From Numida meleagris (taxonomy: Eukaryota; Chordata; Aves; Galliformes; Numididae): 64,000 nt of DNA. The translations under genes and the position numbers were made by a program. Where the stretch lies: assembly GCF_002078875.1 (NCBI RefSeq), contig NC_034409.1:103883226-103947225 (forward strand). Reading direction: 5' to 3'. This document shows, piece by piece, positions 14,000-64,000 of this stretch (position 1 is the stretch's first letter; each line of letters opens with the position of its first letter). The notes below the pieces were generated by a model that saw only the letters and a list, made by a program, of their open reading frames with translations, was not told the origin of the DNA and did no database searches.

Positions 14000-16900
14000 G
14001 ACTTCAGGCCTGCCTCTGTCATCACTTCCTGTGGTTACCCATGCACAGGGACATCTCTTCTGCTCCATTTTCTGTAACAACAAATGATTGTACAGAGAAG
14101 AAAATAAGAAACAAAGAAAAGGGGTAATTCCAATTAAGATGCTTGCAGTACCCTCCTTCACCTGGCAGCCGGGGATCATCAGTTCCAAGTCCTGTGTACA
14201 ACACGGGCATCTGGTTTGCTGACAAAGGGAAGAATCACAGGAGGCTCCCACACTGGCAGATTTGGACTTCACCCAAATGTAAAGGATGAGCTAAGATGGA
14301 GCTGGATAATTGTGTCTCCACGAAAGCCGGTCCTGATACGATTCAACAGCAGACAAGCTCAGGTGTTTAATGCAGGCAGATTTCTAGTGTGCTTATGGTG
14401 TTCTGGTAATACCCTGGAAGTACTACTGCTCCGATGGACAGGCTAGGCCACGGAGCCTGAAAAGACTTTGCAGCTCTGTGAACATCTCATACACGCATCA
14501 AAATGTCATCTGATATTTTCTATGTTTAAAAAGCACTTTAAAAGCTTCAGCACAGCCAAATACCATTTTTACCTATGAGAGATGTTTTAAACCGTTACCC
14601 AAAGCACAGAGTGAAGGACATTTCCTGCAGATACGCACTCCACAGCTGGATTTTTGGAACTGGAAAATAATCCCTCCCAAATGATAGAAGCATTGCAGGA
14701 AGGCAGGACATTTTTCACTCACATTTCTCTCCCTTATTTTGCCTCACAACTCTACATCAATTTTCTGGGCACCGATAAAGAAAAGGCTCTTTATTTCTTC
14801 ATCCTCATTAAAGGCACTGTAGACATCTCTCTTGCATCCGGCTATTATTTATCATCTTCTCTTGTAAGTTCCGCACACCTGGCCAGACCTCAAGACTATC
14901 TGCTGCCTGAATTCCCCGCATGGTCCCCATCTGCAGCCCTCTTTGTGGAGTTTGTTTGTGGCGTTGGTGCAGAATTCGCTGCGCCATCTGGCATTGTGTA
15001 ATCAAGTGGAGCACAGGGAAATTGAGAAGTCTGGAAGCAAAACAGCTAGCATCTGCAGATACCAGGCAGCCTCATCGCCAGCCAAGCTGTGGTGTCATTG
15101 GCAGAAGCCTGCCATTTCCAGAGTCAGGCTCAGAGATTTTGCAATGTCAGCTGAGGAAGCGCTTGTTTTGAAGCCGACCGGTGCTGAAGGGTTTGATTAA
15201 TGACTGCAAAATGGCAACCTTCTCATTCCCTTCACCCCAGGTAACAGGTGACAGCACCCCTGGTGTAATGAGCAACCCCATGGGCAACAGAGCAAATGCT
15301 CCTCTTCGGTGCATTTCCTTTTCTGCCAGCAGTCAGCATCTATTTAGTTAGATGCACAAGCTGTGCGTGACTCAGCTGACCAGATGAAGGCACCCACCGC
15401 AGAGGAAATGAAGGCCCTGGCACCCACAGCCTTGGCCGCGGGTATAGCAAATACATCCTCAGCCTGGAAGGAAGTCAGCATTGCCATTGCTCCCTCAAGG
15501 TAGCCCAAACCAGCATTGCTAGGTTCAGTGTCATTCTCAGTAGGCCTCTGCTCAAGTGTTTAACATATACTTTGTGTCCCTTGATTTCCAGTAGACTTCA
15601 TTGTTAAGTGTTTGTTAAATAGCTTCAAGAGCTTCCTGCACACTGAGTAAGTCAGAGCCAGGGCACAGACTGGGGCCAATTCTACCAACACCTTACTCAG
15701 AGACCTATTCTTCTTGGCTTCCTCTGTATCTCCTCTCACTCTTGGGTATCCTACCCTCTCTGCTCACACTGTAGCTCAAAGCTGTTCGAGGCAGAGACCT
15801 CCTTGAGCCCGGCATTTGCAAAGCACATGCGTCATTGTGAACAACAATTAATCACAGCTTTTAATCTCGGCAGTTCTTCTTTCTTCCTCCACACAGCCCA
15901 CACACCTCCCACAGCTCTCAGCAATCCTGACACCTGATGAGCAACATCCCTAAAAAAACACAGCGACACTTTGCTTCTTCCTTACTGATAGTCCCTGACG
16001 TAGGAACTAGGTATACACAAAATGAGTCCCAAATGGCTCTGGCAATTGGGTGTGTAAGGCAGAGAAGAGCAGAGAGGTCAAGTGCCCTTTGAAAAACGTT
16101 GGGAACAGAGAGAAGTTACAGGATACGTGGATGAGTTAGTCCATTGACGTGCTGTACAGAGAAGGACTGGGTACTTACTACCAACCAACACGACACTCCC
16201 CCAAGCACAGTACTATTCTTTTCCTGAATGATTCCGCAGACTGACAAAGCACGGAAAGTTCTTGTTAAATATTTCTCCCACACAGCACAATTTGGCAGAG
16301 AGATTAACAGCGTAACGTAGTGCACCTTCTTTTTAATCTCACGTAAAAATTCTAGCTGCTGAAACAATGCTTCATCAGCAGCTTGCCATTAGAACTGCTC
16401 CTCAGAAAATGCTTACTGGAACACCGTGCCATGCTCAGGAAGCTTTTTGACCTACCTACAGGAGCTCTATTATGACAGCACTTCCCTGTAATTAAGGTTG
16501 TATCAAAGCTTCTATTCTGTAATATTGCCCTAGAAGGAGAGAGTGCACAGAGATACCTACAAAACTCGAGGTTACACATGAAATTGCTCGGGGTATCATT
16601 TTGTACAGCTGAGGCTTCAAACTCAATACCTTGCCATGACTCACTCAAATGAATCCAAGACCTCGCTGTCAGGTGCAGCAGTTCCTTCTCCTTTCTTACA
16701 GACTTCACACAGCATAAGCGATTTTGTTTTCAGGAGCCTGAAGTTGTCATCTCACCTTTCCTCAATGTATCTAAGGCAGTAGGTCTCCACTCAATCGGTC
16801 CTTCAGCATAAACCGGTTTGCTTTCCCCTGCCTACAGCGAGCACGCTGCATTTAAGCACATTTTCTCATCTGCAGCACTCTCTGATCCAGTCCTTCTGGC

Positions 16901-19900
16901 AGGCCTAGCCGAATCAAACCAAACATGCACATACATGTACCTGCTTTCAGACTGAACTGTTAAAACATGAAAAGGTCCCATATAATGCTCAAGTCCTTAA
17001 CTTGAAAAGCAAGCTAAGAAATTACATTTGCTTGTACTTTTTACAAAAATACCATGCCTGTGCTTGGCTGAACCTTGAAAAATAGATCCTGATCAGCATG
17101 ATGGCTGGTAAGGTAATTAGACCTGTCCACTTGGTTCATGTTCAAGTGATGAAGCAAGGCCAGTGAAGTACAGATGTGCAACTGGAGCATAAGAAGTGGA
17201 GGCTTGCTCTCTGCAAAGCTCAAAAATGAGGAGGAGGGTATGGAGCTGAGAGGTACTTGGTGTTGCATGATGAAACTGGTGCTGTGGAGTATGAGTTTTG
17301 GGAGAGGACAGAGACGTGCTTGTGCCAGCTGGAATCAGGGCTGTTACAAGAAGGTTCAGCATGGCATTCTCTGCGGGAATATACACAGTGCCAGTGGGTA
17401 TGAAGAACCTGCATCCAGTGTGGAGGCATAAGTCAGTGCACTGAGGAGCAGAGGGAGAGGAACTCTGAGCCCTGATGCTCAGGTCAAGCTGTTCTTGCAC
17501 CCAGACTCCTCAGCTCAGCCTCAAAAAACTTTTGCTTCTCCTTTCCTAATGATTTCATGTAGGCTTCACTCCAAGCTGTGGTAATACTCTTATGACCAAG
17601 AGAAACAACTGTGGTTGGTGCTGGCCATGCTGCTTAGGACGCAGGCAGAAGTGAGAGACTGACAGATGCCAGCACATAACCCAAGATGCTTGAGGCATGG
17701 TCAACCTTCTTCATTCTCACTGCTACCTGCTCTTCTTTAAAATCTCACCGTAGAAATCTCATGAAAAAATAACATCTGGAGCAATGGACTTCAGCATACA
17801 AAAACTTTTTTTGAAAAGCTTTTTCATTTCTTTAAATGAACTACTGTGCATGGCTGAGGAGATACGAGCATGACACTTTCAGTCTCTGTAACTCCTGTGT
17901 ATCTAAGAAGTGCATCTGAAGACAGCTTGGGCAGCTACTTGGTTTCAGAAAGAGCCAGCTTATACTGAATGGAAAAGCAATCACAGGCAAGCCTTTTCCC
18001 TGCAGCGTTTTTTTTTTTTTTTTTCCTTTACAAAAATAGAACTCCTTCCAAGTGTCCTTCATCACAAACAAACCCATTTGCCTTCAGCCAGAATAATGCA
18101 TGTTATGGCATGCAATAGGCTTGACCTTCAGTATCAGAACAAGGAAGATACTGCATTTCCCTCTCAGGACAGATATAGTAGCATGTATATTCTCTTTGCA
18201 CGCTCTTCGTACCTTCAAATGAGGTACGAAGTACACACTAGTCATTTAAAAGGCAACTTTGAGATGTAATTACTTGGCGAAACAAAGATTTCCTTGCAGC
18301 CTTTAGATCACTGTCTGCCCACGTCTGCAAGACTCACGAGATCAGAAACAGCATTTTTAGAAACATTTGAACAGGACATAGAGGGACATCAGGAATACAC
18401 CAAAAGCACTGAAGGACCTGTCACTTTCTAGAGAAATAGATGCACTATGCATGGAGGTTTGGTCTGGTTAGATGCCGGCAGACTGTTGATTCGTTTGTCC
18501 TCACTGAGCAAGGGATATCAACTATAAACTAACAAACACCCCTAGCTTACTACACAGAAATACTTCAGCACCTGAACCATTTTAGTCACTTTGTGCAGCT
18601 TCAAGCCACACAAGGCCAGCAGGATCAAATTCTCTGTTCCAGTACAGGCAAAATCTTACGAGTGGAAAACAAGAGGTATAAAGGGCTAGGCTGTGCAACT
18701 GCTTGTTATGCCAAGTCATATTTTTTGCAGCCTTCATAAAATCAATAGATTGATCATTAGTTTCCTTCTCATAACAACAGCCCAAACAAACACCACTCAG
18801 CTCCAAAACTAGTAAAGGCCATCAATAAAAATAATAATAAAAAAATCCCACGATGCTGTTAAAAGCACTTTATGTAGCTGCTGCTCTTTGCATTAGTTTG
18901 GCAATAACTCACATTGAAAAATGCTTTTGGATGGGCTTGTCTAAGTCAAATGCACTCTGTGAATTAGCAACTCTTGATATATATAAAACAGTATTTCAGT
19001 TTCACCTTTTGTAATGAAAAGGGGCTAGATACAAAGGTAAAAGCATTAACCATCTCCGCAAGCCTGCAACGCATGCTAGCTTTTCATACCTTATTTTTCC
19101 CATTAAGTGAGCACTGCAGTGATTATTTCTACTCTCCTTCCCTGCCAGGAAAAGCCTCTCTCCATGAGCTGCTACACCCCAGCATGTACAGTCCTTGTAC
19201 AAAGTGCTTCATCACCTGGATTAATCACATTTTACGGTATGCGTGCTTACTTGCACACAGGGATACCCATACAGAGATGCACAGTTACTCAAGTACTGGA
19301 AGCAATCTTGCCGTGATATATGGCATCCTCAGTGTGCGCTGTTTGTTTTCTATGGGTTATAAGGCATGAAGAGTGCAACAGATATGGAAGTCTTCAAAAC
19401 CTGTGCTGCATCCCTGTGGCCTTCTATTCTAACGAGGTGAGATGTGAAACTAACTAGTAGCTAACTTCCACTAGGTAACTTCCTCTCCCCTGAAAAATGA
19501 AGATTTCTTAGCTGCCTAATTGAAACACTTTGCATATATGAACTTTTTCTCGTGAGTCGTATCAGAGAAGTCAAGCAGTGAACCAAGGGTGCTGCAGCGC
19601 AATTTACTGTAAGCACTTCACTACAAATTTTATTATAGACCACAGAAATGTTTGCATCATCTATATTCAAAGGGATCAGAAAAAAGGAATACTGCACTTT
19701 CACAGGCTGTAAAAATATAATAAAAATATAAGAGCCCATCCACATCTGCTGCCATGGTGGGAGTTGTGGGAGTCTTAGGTGTAGGTTGAGATTTTAGTTT
19801 TATCTAGAACTATTTGACGGCATCGCTTGATATTTAGCTCCACCTATTGGGCACATCCATGTACCTCTTCCAATTCATCAGAACTAAATAGCAACTTATT

Positions 19901-22900
19901 TACGCCTTAATTCTCTGATTGTGCTAGTCTCTCCCTGCCCTTTCCCCCCAGCTATTAAATACAAGGTACTAAAGATCTTGAGACCCTGGGGAAACAAGTT
20001 TATAAAGTAAGGGAGAAAGGAAAGCAACAATCAGGGTAGGACAAACAACTTCAACATTTCCAGAGATTCGGACAACGGTAGAACCCCCAGGAATCTGATT
20101 TCTTCCAAGGCCTGTGTGTTTACTGAAGGTATCACAATACACTCTGTGATACAGGGAACTGATCATTGCTTGGCCAGAGTTACAGATGAACAGCACTAGA
20201 ACAGAGTACAATTTGTAAAAGAAACGAAGGTTAAACATGTAAATGACAGCAATAGATGTGTAACACAAAGCAAATAGAAAAGCAGATGTAATTTCATTAG
20301 AATTAACAAAGGTAAGACATCTTGGGTGATAGGTGAATAGAGGAAAATTATGTGCAGCTGAGACATGCTAGTACTGAAACTGAAAATAAAACCTGTTCCT
20401 GGCACATATCAGTGGCAAGAAAACATGCACACATTCAAAATGAAGGCAGGTGCACACAAAGTCAGAAAAATAATCCAAGGAGATAAAGGCTCTGCTTAGT
20501 AGATGGTACACAGCGAACTCAAATATGTAGGAAGAAGGACAAAGAAGAGGTATAATGGAAGAAATACTTCAGACAAAACAGAACCAGAAATAAAAAACAC
20601 AAATCACTCTATGAAAAGGACTGAGGCTACCATTTGCAAGCTATAAATGTCTTCATAATCACTCAAAATATGCAATTTACTATTAACAGACTCGAAAGCT
20701 GATAGTAAAAGCAGCAGCAAACTGAAGAACGATGAAAATTTTCCTATTGATGTTCCCAGCTGCTATGCTGCCATAAGACAAGACCTCTGTAAAAACTCTT
20801 CTTATAAAGCCTGTGGTGAAGTTCTGAAGCCACAGATACTGAGCTGTGCCTATTCTTTGATAAGAGAAAGAAAACCTAGGAAGCTCTTCTAAGCCCCAGA
20901 GACCCTCAATGTTTTGGAAATGTATGGAACACCATTTTAAGGAAGAGGGACACGGGTGGGTACAGAAGATGTTAGAACTGCAGCTTCTTGGGCTGCTCTT
21001 TCAGAGGGGAAAAAATCCCAAACCAAACGTGTGGAAAAACAACTGCCAGAAGCAATGGAGTGCCACTTTGAGCTTCTGTCTTCACCTTCTTTTTCCATAC
21101 TTCAGAGTGCACAATATTTAAAAAAAAATTGCTAATTACTCAAAAGAAAGTAAAGAAGACGACAGAGATGCTGCAAATATAAGTACATAAACACAAATTA
21201 GGTAAGTGACAAAAGGTTTGAAGTGGGATAGCCATTGCTTTATCAATGGAAATTCTGTCAGAGAAGATGAATCCAGTCCTCCCAGATCCATTGTACCGAC
21301 TGCTCATCAGCTGAGCCACCTTTTTGGTCCTGCTTTACCACAGTAGGGTACAGTGCCCTGGGGATGCCTTGAACATGTCTTGTCTTCATTATTATTGGTT
21401 GTTTATTATCAGTTGTTCTGTGTTCTTGTTTTTAGACATCCAAACAGGAATTATTGAACGTATTAAGTAGGTATCATTTTTTTCTGTAAAATGTTCATAG
21501 AAAGTGTTGGACAATCTAGAATAAAAGCAAAAGTGATAGAGAAAATGCAACAGCTAAGTCTAATAAGTGAATTTCTGAACTTAGCTCATGCCAAGAGTAC
21601 AAGTTTATCCCTTGCTATCACTTCATGTCTGGAAGTGGGAGAGGGTTCTGTGTATATCACAACAAGAAAGCAAGCTTTATAGATACAAATCACAATCTCA
21701 AGTTAAAGAACTTGCCTTCCCAAAGGCATTCTTTCTAGTGTGACAAAACCAAACTTGATTAAGCATGTGATGATGCTTAGAGCAAAATCCATGCTGTAAC
21801 TGTTAAAATGGTATGAGAGAGTTGCTTCCCCACCCTTGACAAGTCTAGACTACACGAGAACAACTAATACACTTGTCCAGTATTTTAAATATCAAAGTTA
21901 CTACACTTGTTGCTGCTCTGAAAAACAACGCCCTGATTAGAAAAAAACTTTAGTCTTACACACTGTTGAACTCACCTTGATAAGGTTAGCAATGTAGTAA
22001 TGCATGCACAAACGCATAATCCAATGATAGCAATGCATATGACTAAACTGACAAGTGTTGCAAGATGACAACAGGTGATATCTTCCAAGATTTGAGACAG
22101 CAGATCCTATCCTTATGCAGAAAGCAAGTAATAAAACTGTGAACAACACATCCAAAAAAGAAAAAGAAAGTAGGTATTCTGTGTAAAGCAGGATGGCTCA
22201 TTTGAAACTCCTATTGCAAGTTCCTCCACAATTTCAAACATTTTTTATTGGGTCACGTAAGGATCAAGTTATTCTGGTTACTCTGCACAGGAATTCCCCT
22301 GGATGGGTCTGCTATTGACGAGGAGCAAAACTTTGCTATTTCAAATAGCTTCTGTTTATAGGGCAATTTATTACAAATATCAATACTTCTCAGTCGTAAG
22401 TAGTGAGAAGAATGATGTGCATTAATATCAGCAACTCCTTTCTGCCATGGCAGGATTTCTTCCATAATAAGAGTAAAACTTTCAAAGCGTTTTTGTATAT
22501 GCTTTACAACTCACTACATTGGATTACTGGATAAAGACTTAGAAATGCTGACATTTTCATACTCCAAGAGCTTTAAAAATAAAATTATTCATGTTGTAGA
22601 AGAAAACTAGTAAAGATGTAACTGAATGGTAAAGTGTTGATACTGTTATTAGGAAGCGCATCAACTTCTGACACAGAAAAATCAGTTTTTAACTGAAATA
22701 TTTTGGACTATTTCATTTATTAGTAGATTCTCATACTTGCACTGAGATCATGTAAGTCACTTAAGCAGGAGGTTGGGAAGTCTTTCTCTATGCATAAATT
22801 TATTTAGTCAATGAGGATGTGACCTGGAACAATATTCTTACCAATTCTTACTTATTCAAACCAGCAGTGTTCAGAAGCCTAAAGTTCAGATTTTGGCACA

Positions 22901-23500
22901 AAATCTTCAAATAGTTTCATGTAAAATACCACACCATTACAAGAAGACAACAAAATATTTTAATTTAAATATGCCCCATATTATACAATTGTATAAAATA
23001 CCAACTAAGCATTCATTTGAACAGTTGCTTTTTTTTAAAAAAAAAAAAAACAGGGCACGCAGTATATTGTAGCAATGATAACAGAAGGTGGCACAAGCCA
23101 AGATATACAACCAGCAAAGACAGGCAGATTACTGTCTCACCATCTTTGTTTACAGTCACAATCAGAAGGAGAATACACTGCAGCCATCCCAAGTCTTCTA
23201 CCCATGGTTTCCAGGGTCCACCTTTATTAGGCAGATATCAGTGTAATAAACTGGGAAGATCATATCGGTATTTCTTTAACATTCTTTATTTTTAATCAAG
23301 TATTAGCACTGCTTTCTTTGGATTGCCAGGAAGCAGAACAGAAACTAAGTTGCTAATGCAAAACTAATGCTTTGATTGGTAATCATGAAAAGACAGAAGA
23401 AGGACCAAACAGACATATTTCAACAATTTCAAACTGTATGAAGTAAAACACTAAGTCTGGTAGTAATATGAGAACCATGGAAAAAGTCTTGGAAAGGCTT
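14000..23500. other. Intergenic flank 3' of RCAN1, no gene or repeat recognised
   Basis: Unique-looking DNA whose GC content falls across roughly 16-19 kb towards the AT-rich gene body. Short A/T tracts occur (T-run near 18007-18024, T then A run near 23030-23050). In mammals the next gene in this direction is KCNE1, but no frame here encodes its single-pass membrane protein. Non-coding KCNE1 exons could be present and would not be visible by eye. Confidence 0.55.
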
Positions 23501-23538
23501 AAAGACAGTTGCAGCAAACTAACAAGATTTCTCTCCGT

Positions 23539-23548
23539 TTTATTTATT
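23539..23548 (-). terminator. Overlapping AATAAA hexamers, possible distal RCAN1 3' end
   Basis: Two overlapping AATAAA signals occur in the minus sense, with a moderately U/G-rich stretch (GTTAGTTTGCTG) downstream. Use of this site would give a 3' UTR of about 1.95 kb. Weaker than the 24597 site by eye. Confidence 0.35.
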
Positions 23549-24579
23549 TTGTGGTGTTAATAAGCAGTAGATGTATTTAGCTGATTGTTACACGTTAATA
23601 AGGCAAATAACCTTAAGCACCTTAACATGGAGAGAGTGCCACTTAAGTTAGGTCCAAGATAGACGCCAATTGTCAGTGTTTGGGTACGCCCTGTAAACTG
23701 AAACAAACAGAACAAGGTCATAACTAACCTTTAAAATACTCCTGTTCTCTTTGGTCACAGGATATCAATCTCTGTTTTGCTTAGTATAATGACAGGCCTT
23801 CAATAAACCACTCACGCACTGCACCACAGCTTGGAATGGCTTTGTCACACAACTTGCTTTACTAATATTTTACTTAAAAAAAAACAAGATGTGAACCCAG
23901 ACGTTTAAGTCTATGTTTGCTTCAAATGGCACTGAATTCATTTCTTTACTTTGCCTCCAGCTACAAAAGTCATCCTCCGACCAAGTGTGGCAAAAGTGAA
24001 CCAACACAGAACTCAACAGCTTTGATTTCTAGAAACATCTTGAAAAGCTTCAAACATCCCCTTTCTAAAAATTTTAAATGATATTTTCTCACGGACAGCA
24101 GTTACTACCTCTTAAAAAATTACACTTACTGGAATAAGATTTCCCTTTTAAAAAACAAATAAGAAAATACACTTCTGCCGTCTTTTGCCAAACTTGAATG
24201 TCATGAGCTACTGTTTTTAAACACTAATATATTAAAAAAGCCTAAAGCTTTTCCCACATATACCCAATACTTAATTATGCATCATTACTTGGCATTAAGC
24301 ATTTCTAAATACCTGCTTATTTTAGAAGCAAAGCTAAGAAAGTATGTACTTATGGATGTACAAAGCCAGTAGAAAAAGATACAAGCGTGCAGCTTGTAGA
24401 ACAGTTCACATTAGGAATGAATGAGGAAAAGGCACTCCATCTCTCTTTGCTGTTCTACACACTGTGTGCAATTTTTCAATCCCTGTTAAATCTTTGTTTC
24501 AGCAATGCAGATTTGCTTACTGAATAACGTTCTCATTCTCTCCGTTACCATTCTTTTCACTGAAAATGTACATTGCTGT

Positions 24580-25473
24580 GAACACGCAACATTAGCTTTA
24601 TTTATACATTTCAGAATACTTTTCTTTAATCCAAATGAGAAAGTTAAAGTTACTGAAGAAATGTTATCGAATATATAAATTATTTAAACTTAAATAATTT
24701 TAAAACAACTTGAACAACTTTCCTATTGCACATTTTTTCTACAACTTTGCCAGATAAAATCCTATAGAGGCAGTTAAGAGTAAAATTTTAAAAGCCCAAG
24801 TTACATAGCACCAAAGTAGGGTGCCAAATAAACTGTATGCCTGCTGAAATATGAGTGCCCATATAAACAAATATAAATATATAGGTATATACACATCTAG
24901 TAGTAAGTCCAGGATGCTGAGATAATAAATACTTTAAACAATATCCCAGATCTCCAAAAGCATGTGAGAAACTATAGAAAATAATGCAAAGGTACTTTAG
25001 AAGACCAATACACATGCACAAAATCTATTATATGAAAAAAGATTTACAGTTCCAAATACTTTATCTTTAAAGCCACCTCTGTTATCGCTATGTACACCAC
25101 ACAACGACTAGCCTATTAGTTTGAGGATTTATGTGAGATAGAACAAAGAAATCTTCCCCCAGTTGCTTTGTAACATAAAAGCCTACAGTACCCCTCCCAA
25201 AATAAACCCAAAGTTTGTCTTATTAGGTCTCAAAAATGTCATCTTCTGCCTATCCTTAATTCCCAGAGATCTGGGAATACACTCATGGTACCTATCAACC
25301 TGCAGCATCAAAAAATAAGGATGAGACTTCCTTTATTTTTTCAGAGCAAACTTACGTTGGAATTTCTCCTACTACAGCTGCTGCTGTTGCCATCAAACCT
25401 GTGACCTCCTGTTTCCACAGTAAATGTTTCCCTTGAATATGCCTACTTGTAACCCTTGAAAACCCATAGCAGT
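24580..25473 (-). other. RCAN1: RCAN1 3' untranslated region (minimum extent)
   Basis: AT-rich sequence follows the TGA on the minus strand without any other recognisable gene. It contains several A/U-rich stretches in the transcript sense, notably around 24660-24710. The left limit is set by the first convincing poly(A) signal at 24597-24602. A longer form ending near 23.52 kb is possible. A TTTATT at 25332-25337 is also a hexamer on the minus strand but lacks a clear GU-rich partner. Confidence 0.7.
24597..24602 (-). terminator. Poly(A) signal AATAAA, likely proximal RCAN1 3' end
   Basis: In the transcript sense AATAAA is followed within about 10-20 nt by a GU-rich stretch (GTTGCGTGTT). 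This is the usual hexamer-plus-downstream-element layout. It would give a 3' UTR of roughly 0.9 kb. Confidence 0.55.
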
Positions 25474-63657
<38,184 letters not shown>

Positions 63658-63960
63658 AGCCGGGGGCGAGCGGAGCCCCCGCGGGGCGGGGCCCGGCGGC
63701 GACTGAGGCGGCCTCGAGCGCCTCGTGCCGGCAGCAGTTACCCCCCGCTCCCCCCCCACCTTCGCCTTTCTTAACCCCTGCGCGCGTTTAACCGTCTCCT
63801 TCCTGCTCCCCGCTCGCACGGCACACGGCGCCGCTTGAGCCAATAGGACGCGGCGCCGCAGCAACAGGTGGCCTGCACGAGCCGGGCGCCGCTGCCGCCA
63901 TCTTGAGTGAGGGCAGGGGGCGCGCCTCACCCGCCCAGGCGTACGTGTGATGGAGTCTGC
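63658..63960 (-). promoter_or_regulatory. CpG-island promoter and 5' UTR of RCAN1 exon 1
   Basis: The sequence is very GC-rich with many CpGs, no TATA box, a GC box (GGGGCGGGG, 63683-63691), a CCAAT box (plus strand 63840-63844, ATTGG in the gene's sense) and a YY1/TISU motif at 63894-63905. Such TATA-less promoters usually start at several positions. If transcription starts near the YY1 motif the 5' UTR is about 250 nt; if it starts downstream of the CCAAT box it is about 100-150 nt. The island continues to the left across exon 1 and the N gap. Confidence 0.75.
63788..63901 (-). other. Possible upstream ORF started by a TISU element
   Basis: On the minus strand CAAGATGGCGGC (63894-63905) fits the TISU consensus SAASATGGCGGC exactly. 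Its ATG opens a 37-codon frame beginning MAAAAPGSCRPP and ending at 63788, 130 bp before the RCAN1 start and out of frame with it. TISU elements combine YY1 binding with efficient initiation on very short leaders. Whether this ATG lies inside the RCAN1 mRNA depends on the start site, which cannot be seen here. Confidence 0.4.
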
Positions 63961-64000
63961 GCGCCCTGGGGTGCGGGGTGGCTGCACACACAGGGGTGGA

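Noticed and set aside
22253..22465. 70-codon minus-strand frame that looks somewhat protein-like
   Set aside because: No family recognised and no splice or promoter context. Too short to support.
1..23500. KCNE1, expected next to RCAN1 by mammalian synteny
   Set aside because: No open frame in this stretch encodes a short single-pass membrane protein with the KCNE signature. The coding exon probably lies left of the window.

Overview
The window looks like avian nuclear DNA, most likely from a galliform bird (chicken, turkey or quail type). I base this on twelve recognisable CR1 LINE tails in both orientations, a mariner-like DNA transposon end of the kind known from chicken, and exon sequences that read as an avian RCAN1. 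It appears to be draft assembly: there is a 125-base N run at 63258-63382 and a single N at 36528.

One gene can be supported: RCAN1 (regulator of calcineurin 1, calcipressin-1/DSCR1), on the minus strand from about 63.9 kb down to a 3' end at about 24.6 or 23.5 kb. Two alternative first exons join the same three downstream exons. Exon 1 (63430-63657) lies in a CpG-rich promoter at the right edge and gives a 241-residue long form. The internal first exon, 'exon 4' in mammalian numbering (31882-31968), gives a 194-residue inducible form. The shared exons 5, 6 and 7 are at 29584-29757, 28488-28647 and 25474-25637. All junctions have GT/AG sites and keep phase. Upstream of exon 4 is a compact promoter with a TATA motif, a perfect CRE and twelve NFAT-type GGAAA cores in under 600 bp. 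This is the arrangement expected for calcineurin-NFAT feedback, in which NFAT induces the calcineurin inhibitor.

Layout: 1-14 kb is GC-richer, non-coding flank holding seven of the twelve CR1 pieces. 14-23.5 kb is unique-looking flank with no gene I can support; mammalian synteny would place KCNE1 further left and CLIC6 off the right edge. 23.5-32.7 kb is the core of RCAN1 (3' UTR, exons 7-4, NFAT promoter). 32.7-63.4 kb is the AT-rich giant intron, holding five CR1 pieces, a 23-bp minisatellite, a mariner fragment and one unexplained coding-like segment on the plus strand. 63.4-64 kb is exon 1 and its CpG-island promoter, which contains a perfect TISU/YY1 motif opening a short upstream reading frame.

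I found no wholly new system. The items most worth a second look are the NFAT-dense promoter, the TISU upstream reading frame and the coding-like segment near 50.7 kb.
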